Assembly (NCBI RefSeq): GCF_012489685.1 | Contig: NC_080043.1 | Span: 67,821,920 to 67,885,919, forward strand | DNA: 64,000 bases | Reading direction: 5' to 3' | From: Lotus japonicus | Lineage: Eukaryota > Streptophyta > Magnoliopsida > Fabales > Fabaceae | Shown: piece by piece, positions 11,518 through 22,559 of the stretch | Numbering within the stretch: the stretch's first letter is position 1 | Layout of the letters: every line of letters starts with the position of its first letter | The notes under the pieces: model-generated | Databases searched by the model: none | What the model was told of the DNA's origin: nothing | Seen by the model: the letters and a program-made list of their open reading frames with translations, nothing else | Translations under genes and position numbers: made by a program

Positions 11518-12873
11518 GGCTTAAATAAGTTTTTGGTCCCTAACCTTTACTAAATGCTTGGCATTGGTCCCTCGCCGGAGTAAAGGTGGGTTTTAGTCCC
11601 TAACTTTTGTCAAAATATTTGGTTTTGGTCCCTCCGGAGCTTTGGGTCAACGCCGGAGCTCCGGTAGCCCATGTGGCATTGCCACGTCGGATTAATAAGG
11701 TGAGGTGGAATAAATAAATTTTTAATTAAAAAATAAATTAATCTCTCTTCCTCACTAATTAATCTTCTACATCATCACTTTCAACAACAACAAAAAAACT
11801 CTGATACATCATCATCTTCATCCTCAATTATTGATTTTCACCAACTTTCTTGGCAAACAATACCAGATCCAAACACTTCAAACAAATACACTAATTAAAG
11901 GTAAAACTATCCAGCAAGCGGAAACCTTGATGTTCCAGCTTGCAAAACCACCAAGAACTGCAACTAGTTCTTCAAGAACCCCCCAAGCACTCCTGCTGCA
12001 GTGAAAGAAAGGAGTATAAAAGCTACTGCAGCAGCAAAAACAGCACAACGAGACTCATATTGGAGGACCAGAACCTACAGCACAGCTGCTTGTTCCACCT
12101 CGCATCGTCGTGACCACCGAGCTTCGATCGCGCCGCCACGGCAGGGATGTCGCGCCTCCGCCGGAGCCGTCACTGTGGCCGTGGGTCTTCTCACCCTCGA
12201 TCTCCCTTCCTCCATCGCAATCTTCTTCCTTCGCGATCTTGTCTGCCACGAGTTCTGGATCCATCCCTCCGTCACCTCTGCTTCATCTCCTTTTTCTGAT
12301 TTGGGTATGGATTTGTTTGGATTTGCTTCATCTTCTGTTTGGTTTGGCTTCATGGTTTGGGGCTTGGATTTGTGGAGGAAGAACCTTAGATCTGTGTGTG
12401 AGAGATGGGTTTTGGGGGATTTTTGCTAATTTTTTTTGGGTTTTGTGGGGTTGGCTGTGGTGTTGCTGGTGGGGGATTTTAGAGGAGCTGGTGCCTGGTG
12501 GAATTAGAGGAAGAAGATGAATAGAAGTATTTGGCACCTGAGTTTTGAAGTTGAAGAAAATTGTTAAATTCCTAGGTTTTGGAGATGATTGATGAACTTA
12601 TGTTGTTTCAATTTTAATGAATAAATGAAATTAATTAGGTTTTTATTACTGAGGTTAATTCCTCTCTTTTTTTAATTTTAAAATAATTTATTCCACCTCA
12701 CCTCATTAATCTGATGTGGTCATGCCACATGTGCCACCGGAACTCCGGCGTTGACTCGAAGCTCCGGAGGGACTGAAACCAAACCTTTTGACAAAGGTTA
12801 GGGATTAAAACCCACCTTTACTCCGGCGAGGGACCAATGCCAAGCATTTAGTATATAGGGATGAATATATAGC
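11518..12873. mobile_element. MULE-like DNA transposon with GC-rich cargo
   Basis: Long terminal inverted repeats of 167 bases (11549-11715 and 12686-12852) match with few differences. They contain motifs such as GGCATTGGTCCCTCGCCGGAG and the inner end GAGGTGGAATAAAT. Less similar extensions (TTGGTCCCTAA on the left) reach about 11518 and 12873. Long inverted repeats without a transposase suggest a non-autonomous Mutator-like element. A candidate 9-bp target duplication (AAATATTTT / GAATATTTC) matches only 7 of 9. The interior, 12000-12530, is distinctly GC-rich and may be captured host sequence. Confidence 0.7.
12001..12530 (+). other. GC-rich cargo inside the MULE-like element, unidentified
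   Basis: Both strands carry open frames of 90-140 codons in this GC-rich stretch, but none matches a family I recognise. Base composition differs sharply from the surrounding AT-rich DNA. MULEs that capture gene fragments (Pack-MULEs) look like this. Without a database search the source cannot be named, and no coding sequence is called. Confidence 0.35.
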
Positions 12874-12949
12874 TGAATATTTCAAAATTTGCAGGTGTGT
12901 CAGAGTAAGTACCTGATCAAATGTGGAGAGACTGGTCAGAATTTGTGCT

Positions 12950-15900
12950 TCATGTTATTATGTCACTGTCAATTATTATGCATTGAATGTGACTAATCTT
13001 CCCCCAATCTTCACCATTTGGTTTCTGGCAGCGCTTCTTGAGCAACAAGCAATCACCCCAAAATTGTAGAGTTGAGATGGATTTGGGAAGACCTTCCTCT
13101 GGTAAGCATTGGAGTCTGGGGCAGTTAGAAAGATACAACCTTGTAAGCGAGGAGGGGCGGCACAGACCCATGTAGTCCAGTTTCTTAAGATTTGGACACC
13201 AAGTGATGGATACAGAAGTAAGAGAATGTGGCAGCAACCCTTCATCAGGAAAAGACTCCACACTATCCATTTCTCCAATATACAAGGTAAGAAGAGAGGT
13301 GGTGGTTCGCAAAGCCCGTTTCAAAGAGGCCATAAGTTTGGCGCAATTGCGGAGATACAAATATTTTAGGCTTGATGGCAAACCTCCATCAGGAAACAAC
13401 TCCAGTTCAGGACAATCCTGTATAATTAGCCCAACAAGTGATGGAAGGAGGGTGTGCATGCATTCAGGCAATGATTTTAAGTTCTCCAATTTATGAAGAT
13501 GACAAAACACTAGTCCAGGTGCAGAGAATCCTCCTTCAGGGAACGATACAAATTTAGAGCACCTAGTAATCAGCAGAAACTTGAGATCATGACTGTGCTC
13601 CTGTGAAATCATTTCAAAGTTACAACACTCACCTAAACGGAGGGAATGGAGTTTAGGGAAGAAATTCAGTGGAAAGTTCCTTAGAGAATCACAGCTACTC
13701 CTAATGCTTAATTCTACAAGGAAATTGTAACCATGGAATAGAGGAAGTTTCATATTTGGGCAGTCAATAATATGCATTTTTTCAAGAGAGGTATCAGATA
13801 TGGTCTGCTCAATCTTTTCAAGGAATGATCCTTCCATGCAGCATCCACCAATCTTGAGAATTTTTAAAGTAGATGGAAGATAATCAATTTGAAGCTTTCC
13901 ACAGTTATTTATTTCTAATTCATGAATGGATGGAGCCAAGGGAATCAAAGACACAAGCTCCATGCAATCAAAAATTTCTAGTGTTATCAGACAAGGAAGT
14001 TTCTCTGGCAAATGCTCTTTGAGATTCGGACAATTTTTTATTGAAAGCTTTTGGAGACGTGGAAAAGCACCAGGGATAAGTTTACATTCCCATTCTTCCC
14101 ATTCATACATATCCTGGAATTTTAAGGTTTCCAAAGATGCAAAAGGTGCAGTGGAAGAAGAGCTACTCCCATTCCCATAAAACTCACTGCCTATCACCAT
14201 TGTCCCAGTGAGCTCTATAATCAATAGTTCCCTTAGAGATGGCAATAGACCAAGTGGAGGCAACAAGAAACAATTTTGACAGTTTCTCAACTTCAATGAA
14301 ACCATGTTGGATAGTGAATTGTCTCCAAACCAATTTGGAAATCGCGTACCACCATAGTTCAAGATTGACAGCTCCTTCAAGTGTTTGGAAGGTTGTAGCT
14401 TCTCTAGCACTTCCCTTGCATTTTGTGAGTCATCAAGGTCTGCACTCCATTCTAAGTCAAGCTTCACAAGGCGTATTTTATTCTTCAAATTTGCTTCTAA
14501 TGCATCCAGGGGATTGATAATATTCTGCAACTCTGAAATTGATAGTGTTCCCTGAAGATTGAGTTCATCTAGTTGCTGAATATTGTACTCACTACCTTGT
14601 CCCACAAAGAAGGAATTCAATACTTGAAGATTCTTCAACTTTCCAAAATGCATTGGCATCTTTCTCACCTGAGTTCCGCTAAAATCAAGATAGCGCAAAT
14701 TAGTGAGTTTATGCAAATTCAAGGGAAGCTCCTTCAAATACCGACAATTCTTTAACTTCAGTATTTGTAAGTTATAGAGCAAACATGTTGAATCAGGCAG
14801 CTTTTCTATATTGGTATGAGAAAGGTCTAGATAACAGAGATGTTTAAGACTACCTATAGTGTCAGGCACCACCATCCCATTATAATAACAAGATAGAGAC
14901 AAAACACGCAAGAGCTTAAACTTGGAGATCAATACATCCATCAACTTGCTAGACATCCAAAAATGATCATGAAAAGGTACTTTTGGGAACTTATCAAGTG
15001 GTAAAAATGTTCTTAACCTATTGGCATTTTGTAAGTCCTCAAACCTTTTGGAAGATTCATATCTATTTCTTAAATATGAAAAATGACGAGTCTTGTTCGA
15101 CATTTTTTGTGCTTCTTCAACCTCCAACCTGTAAACAAAATCCCCACATACATATTTTGCCAAATCATTGAGAAGGTCATGCATGACAAATTTCATTTCA
15201 TCTCCACTTGATTGCTGAAAAAAAGACCTTGATAACAAATCATCAAAGTACTCTTCACCAACTTCTTCCATACTCTTAGTCTTTTGACGGCATTGTAGGA
15301 AGTTTTCAGCCAACCATAATAGAACTAAATGGTCCTTTTCAAACACATAATCTTTGGGGAATAAGGAGCAATAAGCAAAGCATCTCTTGAGATGAGAAGG
15401 AAGGTGGTGATAGCTCAACCTTAAAGCTGGGATAATATTGCTATCCTCTTCTGGTAAGTCCCATATCTCACTTGTTAATATATTTTTCCATTCAAGAAAA
15501 GATGATTTTGTGTACAAGAGACTTCCAACTGTTTTCAAGGCCAGAGGCAATCCTTTGCATTTTCTAATTATCTCTATACCAGTCTCCTTCAACTCAGGAT
15601 TCAACTGCGGACTTCCATGCCGGAATGCATATTTAGCAAATAATGCCCAGCAGTGTTCCTCTTTTAATTGCTCTAGCTGATGTATATTAGCTGACCGCAT
15701 GGTTGAAGCAACTTTCACACTGCGTGTAGTTACAAGAATTTTGCTCCCCTGAGCCCCATAATTAAAAGGAGTTTGCAAAGTTTCCCACTGCATATAGTTT
15801 TCATTCCAAACATCATCCAAGATGATAAGAAATCTCTTCCCATACAATTTTTCCTTCAATCTTCCTTGAACCATATTTAGGTCTCTACTATCATCAACTG

Positions 15901-16675
15901 ACTCAGTGATTGCCTCAAATATCATTCTTGTTACCCTAAAAACATCAAATTCATCTGAAACACATACCCAAGCTTTGATGTCAAATTTAATCTCCATCCT
16001 TTGGTCATTGTATAAATGTTGGGCAAGAGTGGTCTTACCCATCCCACCCATACCCACTATAGAAATTATTGACTGCTGATGGTTATGATTCTCAATGTCA
16101 AGCATTAGCCAATTAAGGATAATTTCTTTATCAACATCTCTACCATACATAACTGTTTCACCTAGCAAAGATGTTGATGGCAATTTTTGTGACATTTGAC
16201 TACCCAATCCAACACCAGAACCACCAGCCTCTTTCAAACCTAGTATATCCTTTTGGCTTGCAAGATATTCTAGGCTGTCAAGGATTTCTTGCATCCTTGA
16301 TTCAATTTCCTTATCAAATGAACTGACAGCAGCATTGAAGAAATTCCATACCTTGCTAGTACTGGACTGAGATTCAGCTTCCAGATTGCATTGGGAGGCT
16401 TTTGTATCAATTTCATCCATGAGATCTTCTGCTTCAAACACAGCATCTTTGACAGCATCAAGCCATGCCTTAACGTGTGGATTTCTGATTTGCCTTTGCT
16501 CAGCATCATCAACCACAGAATTAATGGACAGCAGCATGATGTTCAACTTGTTCAGCAGCTTCTTATTGAGTTTTCTTCCTTGAAAGTAATCCACTATTTC
16601 AGCAGAAGCTAGCCTCTCAAACGCCACCTCAAGGGAAGCAGAAAGAAGAGCACTACCAACAAATTCAACTGCCAT
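12950..16675 (-). CDS. CC-NBS-LRR immune receptor, intact (CNL1)
   Basis: A single-exon gene of about 1241 residues from MAVEFVG (an in-frame ATG seven codons upstream, at 16696, is also possible). Positions from that upstream ATG: Rx-type coiled coil about 10-150 with the EDLMDEID motif, P-loop GMGGMGKTT 215-223, kinase-2 FLIILDDVW 289-297, RNBS-B GSKILVTTRS 317-326, GLPL 382-386, RNBS-D CFAYCSLFP 439-447, MHDL 505-508. An LRR region runs from about 550 to the C-terminus. All nucleotide-binding motifs are intact. Such receptors sit in the cytoplasm or at membranes, detect pathogen effectors and trigger defence. Its relatives in the window are on the same strand, forming a tandem array. Specificity cannot be read from the sequence. 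Confidence 0.95.
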   Translation of the reverse strand: MAVEFVGSALLSASLEVAFERLASAEIVDYFQGRKLNKKLLNKLNIMLLSINSVVDDAEQRQIRNPHVKAWLDAVKDAVFEAEDLMDEIDTKASQCNLEAESQSSTSKVWNFFNAAVSSFDKEIESRMQEILDSLEYLASQKDILGLKEAGGSGVGLGSQMSQKLPSTSLLGETVMYGRDVDKEIILNWLMLDIENHNHQQSIISIVGMGGMGKTTLAQHLYNDQRMEIKFDIKAWVCVSDEFDVFRVTRMIFEAITESVDDSRDLNMVQGRLKEKLYGKRFLIILDDVWNENYMQWETLQTPFNYGAQGSKILVTTRSVKVASTMRSANIHQLEQLKEEHCWALFAKYAFRHGSPQLNPELKETGIEIIRKCKGLPLALKTVGSLLYTKSSFLEWKNILTSEIWDLPEEDSNIIPALRLSYHHLPSHLKRCFAYCSLFPKDYVFEKDHLVLLWLAENFLQCRQKTKSMEEVGEEYFDDLLSRSFFQQSSGDEMKFVMHDLLNDLAKYVCGDFVYRLEVEEAQKMSNKTRHFSYLRNRYESSKRFEDLQNANRLRTFLPLDKFPKVPFHDHFWMSSKLMDVLISKFKLLRVLSLSCYYNGMVVPDTIGSLKHLCYLDLSHTNIEKLPDSTCLLYNLQILKLKNCRYLKELPLNLHKLTNLRYLDFSGTQVRKMPMHFGKLKNLQVLNSFFVGQGSEYNIQQLDELNLQGTLSISELQNIINPLDALEANLKNKIRLVKLDLEWSADLDDSQNAREVLEKLQPSKHLKELSILNYGGTRFPNWFGDNSLSNMVSLKLRNCQNCFLLPPLGLLPSLRELLIIELTGTMVIGSEFYGNGSSSSSTAPFASLETLKFQDMYEWEEWECKLIPGAFPRLQKLSIKNCPNLKEHLPEKLPCLITLEIFDCMELVSLIPLAPSIHELEINNCGKLQIDYLPSTLKILKIGGCCMEGSFLEKIEQTISDTSLEKMHIIDCPNMKLPLFHGYNFLVELSIRSSCDSLRNFPLNFFPKLHSLRLGECCNFEMISQEHSHDLKFLLITRCSKFVSFPEGGFSAPGLVFCHLHKLENLKSLPECMHTLLPSLVGLIIQDCPELELFPDGGLPSSLKYLYLRNCAKLMASLKRALRTTTSLLTLYIGEMDSVESFPDEGLLPHSLTSVSITWCPNLKKLDYMGLCRPSSLTRLYLSNCPRLQCLPEEGLPKSISTLQFWGDCLLLKKRCQKPNGEDWGKISHIQCIIIDSDIIT

Positions 16676-18794
16676 GGAAGGAAAGGGAGGGGCCAAATCA
16701 AAAGAAGAAAAACTATTTTTGATGTGAATTGCAGTTTAAGCCAGTGTGACTCAATGTAGATGGAACCAGAAGAGGTGTTGATATTAATTAGCTATGGTTT
16801 ACTTTAAGGTTGGCAAAGATCATTTTCTAATGGTTAGTCAACTAGTTCTTGAGTGGCTACTTAAAAAAGTCATGGTGGGTTGTTGGAATAGTTTTCAAGA
16901 TTTGATTCAGAGCCTTTTGCCCAGTCTTTAGTTGATTAGTCTAGCAACAATTCGTTGAATTCTACCATTATTCCCTGCTCCTTTCCAAAAAGATTGGTGT
17001 AAAGAAATGACCCATTTCCTTTGCCCCTTGTGAATTTCCTTTCCTCTGCTACTCCTTAGTGGCCCTACCTTTTGATTTTGCAGGCTAGCTAATACTTGGA
17101 TGAAACTGCTGTAGTTTTTTTTTTCTTAACAGGCAAAAAGTTTTCTTAGATTAACTGAAAATTGATTTTGGGCTAAGGTTAAGTAAAAAAGTTCTACTTA
17201 TATAATTAATTTAATTTTCTGTGGAAAAAATTCTGTTGGACAGAATCATATGGATAACAAATGGATCTTGAAGCAAAGAAGTCTAGCCAAAAAGTCAAAC
17301 TATCTTGGATCACCTAGATTAGCTTGAACTAGTGACTTCAGAGTGATTTTTTGTCACAAGTTACTAGTTAGACAGCACACTTAATGGACATATTTATGCA
17401 GGCAAGTCAGTGTATAACAAAGTTACACTCACTGTGTGAGCCTTTCCTAATAGCTTGACTCCTAATCTTGCACAGTAATTTGGTGCATCTAATTACACTT
17501 GTGAACAACCAATTTGTCATGAAACCATGAGTTTTAAGCTGAAATTTTATCTTCACAAGTTATGAAGCAATTTAATTTGGCACTATAGCTACTTGACAGA
17601 AAGTTGGTATTGTAGCCTTTCCTAATAGCTGGACTCCTAATCTTGCACCCTTAGTAACCTGAAACAGGAAAATAAACATAAGCCTTTGGATTCAAGGTAT
17701 AGTATTTTCCATTTTGAAGGTGAAGAAAATGATTCCAAGAGTCAAGATTAAGAGGAATTATAAACAATGCTTCTATATATTTGATCTTGGTTTACAATTA
17801 TAGCTTCGATACTGGTTTTTGAGGATAGACTATAGAGTATTCAAGAACACGCCCAATAATTTTAAAAGGGAGACTGTGACAATCAAGAAATGCATATGCA
17901 TAAATTTACAAAACTACCAAGGATCAACTTATTCTATCAATTCAAAGTGCCGGTTCAAATTAATTAAAAACAAAAAACAAAGCAGACACCAATGGTCCCA
18001 ATTCATTATCTCTAGGAATAGGGACTCTCCAATCATTTATAGGTTCGAACTGTAATTTCCAAACTCCTTCAAGCCATCTCATCTAGTAACATATTTGTCA
18101 GCTTCTGATATCTTGTTCTTAATTTCAAAGCAGATTTTAAATCTCCTATCTTGCAGTAAGCATTAGTAACTGAGATACACGTTATATTGTCAGCTTAAAC
18201 TTGTTTAGAGGCCATATTTTAAATCTCCTATCTAGCAGATACATATTCAAGATTTTTTATTGAAGGATCGGAATAAAATATTAAATTTTTTATAATCCAT
18301 ATATTTCAGACATACAGTATATTTTAGATGCCAGATTAAAAATCAATAAAATATTTTATATATGTAAAGTTCATATAATGAACAAAGAAATTATAAAAAT
18401 TCAGTGGCCTCATTGGCTAAATCCCTGGATACATGAATAGATATGAGTATATGACAAGGTTGAAGATTACAAAGTGACTTTAAATATCACTCAAGTTACA
18501 AACTAGTGAAGATTACATTAATAGTTTGATAGGACTTGCCTAGATCCTTATCTGAGTGAAATCTGGTTCTTGATCAATGATCAGTAGGCACTGATCACTT
18601 TTTTCTGCAAATGATTTCCGCAAAGCTGTCGATGGAAAGCTTTATGAATTATTGAATTACTTGTCAACTGGTATTTGTCCTCACATGTTCTAATTGCTCA
18701 AAAATGTGATTGAAGCCATGCTTGTTGGATCGCACCTGTGAGAAGGTTTGCATGAGAGGTAAAGCTTTCCAATTGATGAAGTACTCCAAAGTTA

Positions 18795-18925
18795 GCTAGT
18801 TTGCTTCCAGTTAACTGATACCAATAAGTTTAAGGAGTCCAAGTAATAAAGCTTTGTCAATGTCATTGGGATCTCCCCTGAGAGATTATTCTTAGAATGA
18901 TCAATGAGATTCAAAATATGAATTT
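18795..18925 (-). pseudogene. LRR receptor-like gene relic, spacer copy 1
   Basis: The minus strand reads HILNLIDHSKNNLSGEIP followed by LTKLYYLDSLNL. This is the consensus of plant extracellular leucine-rich repeats (LDLSKNNLSGEIP type) found in receptor-like kinases and proteins, not the cytoplasmic LRR of CNL genes. The frame is lost on both sides. The second spacer carries the same relic near 31930-32075. Confidence 0.55.
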
Positions 18926-19119
18926 GTATAAAGTAAAATTTAGCAAAATAAGGTGAAACTTGAGCTTCTTCAAATTAAAGTGGGGTCTTTCCTAAAAATA
19001 TTGTTCACTCCCTTGCACAAGATTTCTTGTTATATCTTACTGATACTGTGGAATGATACATATCATGCTAATCCTAGAAATATAGATCAATCAAAACATC
19101 CAACAACTAACCCTAACAA

Positions 19120-19790
19120 CACCCGTTAATAAAAGACTCAAAATGTCCACTACATAAGGCAGGAACTACATCCACATAGTTTCAGTATATATTTTCAAAA
19201 AATATATCAGAATAAGAGAAAAGCTCCTAAGAGTTCATATCATTGGATATGGCAGTGGCATTGGATGTGATAAACACTGATCATAGAGTATATAACTAGA
19301 AGATATTTTGGTATTCTGTTAGAAATTGCATGAGAATACAAAGAACATTGTTTATTCATTGATAACGAAACTCACTTTCCTTTCCAATCTCAGACCTACC
19401 TCACTCATCTCGACCTTTCTGTTATTTACAATCTCTCATCTTTCTCTCTTTGAGTAACTTTAATCTCTAACTAACTCTCACAAATCACTTGGAGAGCAAA
19501 ATGTTGATGAGGGGTAAAGTGAAAATGCAAAAGAATCTACTTATTTTGGCAGTACCTGGTTTGATGTTGTGGGATCAGCTGATGATTTTGTTGGTTTGGC
19601 TGCAGTTTGTTGACATTCAGAAGAGTGGGAAGAGAAGGAGAACCTGGGAATGATTTTGTTCAGCATTTCCTGACATATGTGAACACATGCATTCAAACTG
19701 ACGTCAGATATATTTCACTAGATATGCAGTGTTTCTAACTAGAGTTACCATCTATAATTTTCTTTAGCCTACCACAAAAAATAACAACCT
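19120..19790 (-). pseudogene. FY gene fragment relic, spacer copy 1
   Basis: Sequence here parallels the intact FY gene at 43050-43800, covering intron and proline-rich exon sequence in the same orientation. Shared blocks are AATAAAAGACTCAAA, AACTACATCCA, AGAATAAGAGAAAAG, GGCATTGGATGTGA and GATGTTGTGGGATC. Intron sequence is included, so it is a DNA-level duplication rather than a retrocopy. It has no usable reading frame. Confidence 0.6.
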
Positions 19791-19982
19791 TCTATAATCA
19801 CCGTGCTTCATGGCCAGAACTTTTGCCCTTCACCACCTTCTCCATGACCAAACATGAGCACTAAATACAAGCAACATATTTGATCAGGAAACACAATATA
19901 AAATAAACGCTCATGTGTGAAAAAAGCTGATGTCCATTCAAGCTAAGAAAATAAAATACAATTCTAAAGTAAACTAAATCTG

Positions 19983-20058
19983 TCAACGCCTGAAGGGAAG
20001 CACAAAGAAGAGCACTACCAACATATTCAATTGCCATGGAAGGAAAGGGAGGGGCCAA
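19983..20058 (-). pseudogene. CNL 5'-end relic A
   Basis: The start codon context and first codons (MAPPFPSMAIEYVGSALLCA) and the leader GTTTAAGCCAGTGTGACTCAATG closely match CNL1. After about 25 codons the similarity ends and spacer sequence follows. The body of this gene has been deleted. Confidence 0.75.
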
Positions 20059-20399
20059 ATCAAAAAGAAGAAAAACTATTTTTGATGTGAATTGCAGTTT
20101 AAGCCAGTGTGACTCAATGTGGATGGAACCAGTAGAATTATTGATACTATTTATCTATTTTCTGAAATGATTTACTTGAAGTAATATATAAGAACCGTTA
20201 ATAAAAAATATTAAGTAAAATATGTATATATTAGTATATTAAATAAAATATTTAATACTTATTGGAGATAATTTACTTGTGTAATTATAATTTTTTTACA
20301 ATTATTTATTGACACACACAAATCACATTAAGTGGGTTGGTCTCTCTTAAAACGCACACGCAGCACGTGCGCGCTCACACACGCACACACCCACATCAC

Positions 20400-20730
20400 G
20401 CACACACATTGCACGCGGGTGAGTATTTCTCCATCCTAGCAAGCCAATCCGCTGCATCATTCCCTTCCCGGCGGATCCAAGCAAGACTAATCCTCCAATT
20501 CCTATCAAATAGATCTCGAATGTCATGAAGAATCTGACCATCCACATGAAACCTCATACCCATACCATTCTCCAGAACAGAAGCTAACTCAGCGCAGTTT
20601 ATCTCACACAATACCTACCTGAATCCACGGCTCCACGCGAGGTACAACCCCTGAATATTGTTTTACAATAGAACTATCTCGCTTTCTAAAGCTACCATCC
20701 GTGCGTTCAACTCCACGAAGCTTTATAATT
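20400..20730 (-). pseudogene. LINE RNase H fragment
   Basis: The minus strand encodes ILHDIRDLFDRNWRISLAWI followed by RREGNDAADWLARM. This is the end of an RNase H-like (RVT_3) domain found at the 3' end of plant LINE ORF2 proteins. Preceding codons (ELNARMVALE, GLYLAWSRGFR, INCAELASVLE) fit the same domain but include stops. A degraded LINE tail. The Asp in NDAADWLA matches the last conserved acidic position. Confidence 0.6.
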
Positions 20731-21098
20731 ACGAGAAAATGATAAGTTTTACAATTAGTAATTAATATAGTTAATAATATGAAGTGTTATTATTAACTAA
20801 TTATGATTATAATTAATGTTTGATTCAAGTCAATTTTACTTATATTTATTGATTATTATTATTATTACTTTAGATAATGTTAACTTTTATTTCTAAATAT
20901 GATATAGAGAATTTTTTTTACAATTAGTAATCAATATATTAAATACTATAGATGTTATTAATAACTAATTAATATTGTTTTAATGTATAGATCAATTGAT
21001 TTCCATGCACACTCCTAGTTAGTAGTTTTATAAAGAGCCACTGAGAATAGTTCTATATCTAAAAAAAATTGTGATAATTTATCCTTGCTCTTACAAAA
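20731..21098. other. AT-rich non-coding stretch
   Basis: Low-complexity AT-rich DNA with related blocks (ATTAGTAATTAATAT near 20754 and 20926). No gene is seen. Confidence 0.4.
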
Positions 21099-22165
21099 AT
21101 GACTGCTCACTCAGTTATTGCACTTCTTTAGCTTTGCCTCTTCTCTCTCTCACCAAATCTCTAAATAATGGCTTTGATGTGGAACTCATCCATCGCGACT
21201 CTTCAAAATCCCCATTCCACAATCCCTCACAAACCCAATTCCAGCGGGTTGCAAGTGTTGTGCGTGGTTCCATTAAACGTGCCAATCGTTTGAACAAAGC
21301 CTTTGTCCAAACAAACTCAGTTAAAACAATTGTAACCTCAGCCTTAGATACAAGTACGTATAATGAGTTTTTCTATTGGAACCCCACATTTTAAGGTCTT
21401 TAATATTCTTGATACTGGTAGCTGTCTTGTTTGGTTGCAATGCAAACCTTGTAAAAACTTGTTACAACCAACACTCTCCAATTTTGATCCATCAAAATCC
21501 AAGACATATAGAACCATTCCTTGTTCTTCTTCTAACTGTCAGTATCTAGGTGATCTTAAGTCTTGCTCTAATGATATTAAGAAAACTTGTGAATACTCCA
21601 TGATATATGGTGATAAATCAACACATGGAGATCTTAGTGTTGAAACCCTCACTTTTGAGTCCACAAATGGATCTCCCATCTCATTTCCAAACATTGTGAT
21701 TGGATGTGGACATAACAATACATTTACATTTAAGTTTACAGAGCCAAACACTGGCGTAGTTGGCCTTATAGGTGGACCTCTTTCTCTAATAACTCAAACG
21801 GGTTCATCAATTGGTGGGAAATTTTCCTATTGTTTGGTGCCAATGTTTCTAGATCCTAACACCTCAAGCAAACTCAATTTTGGTGATACTGCTATTGTTT
21901 CTGGAAAGGGGTCTGTTTCAACTCCCATAGTCCAAGGTCTCCTAATCTTGGAAGCATTTAGTGTGGGAAACAAGAGGATAGAGTTTGGAAACTCTTCCTC
22001 TAGATCTATTTAAGAGGGAAAAACCTTAATTGACCCAATCACAACAATAAGTTTTTTGTCAGATGGTGTTTACTACAGGCTAGAGAACCAGCAGTGAAGG
22101 ATGTGGTTAAACTAAATCCTATTGAAGATCCTACTCAATAAGGATTTAGTCTTTGCTATGAAACT
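21099..22165 (+). pseudogene. Nepenthesin-type aspartic protease pseudogene
   Basis: Resembles secreted A1 aspartic proteases of the CDR1 type. It has the propeptide block FDVELIHRDSSKSPFHNPSQ, the first active-site motif ILDTGS, cysteine-rich segments and IVIGCGHNN. It is broken: the signal-peptide region has a frame break near 21128, a second break near 21358 separates the propeptide from the SFSIGTP block, and a stop occurs at 22011-22013. The second active-site region reads LIDPITT, where the family has Asp-(Ser/Thr)-Gly, so catalysis would be lost. Weak similarity continues to FSLCYETT near 22160 and then ends abruptly. It is a relic of a family whose members are often clustered. Confidence 0.85.
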
Positions 22166-22182
22166 ACGACGTTACAACTGCT

Positions 22183-22312
22183 GGTGATGCGTGCACCATG
22201 CGTGTAGAGGCAGGTTCTTGGCACATCAGGGAAGGAGGCACGCACGCATGTGCGTAAGCACATGAGCTTGGCATTTTTGCCAAGCCTGCACGCATGGTGC
22301 ACGCACATGCGT
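22183..22312. repeat. Palindrome-rich tract
   Basis: A perfect 14-base inverted repeat, GTGCACCATGCGTG (22191-22204) against CACGCATGGTGCAC (22289-22302), encloses a second perfect hairpin, GCTTGGCA-TTTT-TGCCAAGC, at about 22266-22285, plus several CGCATG motifs. It lies exactly where the protease pseudogene similarity stops. It could be part of a retrotransposon LTR or leader, or the end of a foldback element. Confidence 0.6.
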
Positions 22313-22559
22313 TCCCTCATTGCTGGGGGAATCAACTCCAATTCTTTCAGCTCAAAACCTCTTCTTCAATGCTTATAAAACTCTTTTGCTCATTATTGCT
22401 GATTTCTGAAACCCTTTTACCTTCCTTCTCCATCAACCCTTGCCATTCTTCATAAATTTTATTCCATGGACAATGGAATTTCTCCTTCGAGTACCAAACA
22501 TGACGGGTGCACATTGAACACACCATCAAAGCATCTTTGTAACTATCAAACCTCTATTC

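Larger units (their letters stand above)
16700..19860. repeat. CNL-array spacer, copy 1
   Basis: The DNA upstream of CNL1 is similar over about 3.2 kb to 29800-33230. Shared blocks include the leader TTTAAGCCAGTG next to the start codon, GGACAGAATC (about 17238 and 30521), the block around 17819-18055 and 30955-31215, and AACTAGTGAAGATTACAT. It contains relics of an LRR receptor-like gene and of FY, listed separately. No intact gene is present. It presumably holds the CNL1 promoter near 16700-17000. Confidence 0.75.

Noticed and set aside
12001..12530. Overlapping ORFs on both strands as a host gene
   Set aside because: They lie inside the MULE-like element, have no recognisable domain, and open frames on both strands are expected in GC-rich DNA.
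19861..20058. A 65-codon ORF as a small gene
   Set aside because: Only the first 20 or so codons match CNL1; the remainder is spacer read-through, so it is a relic.
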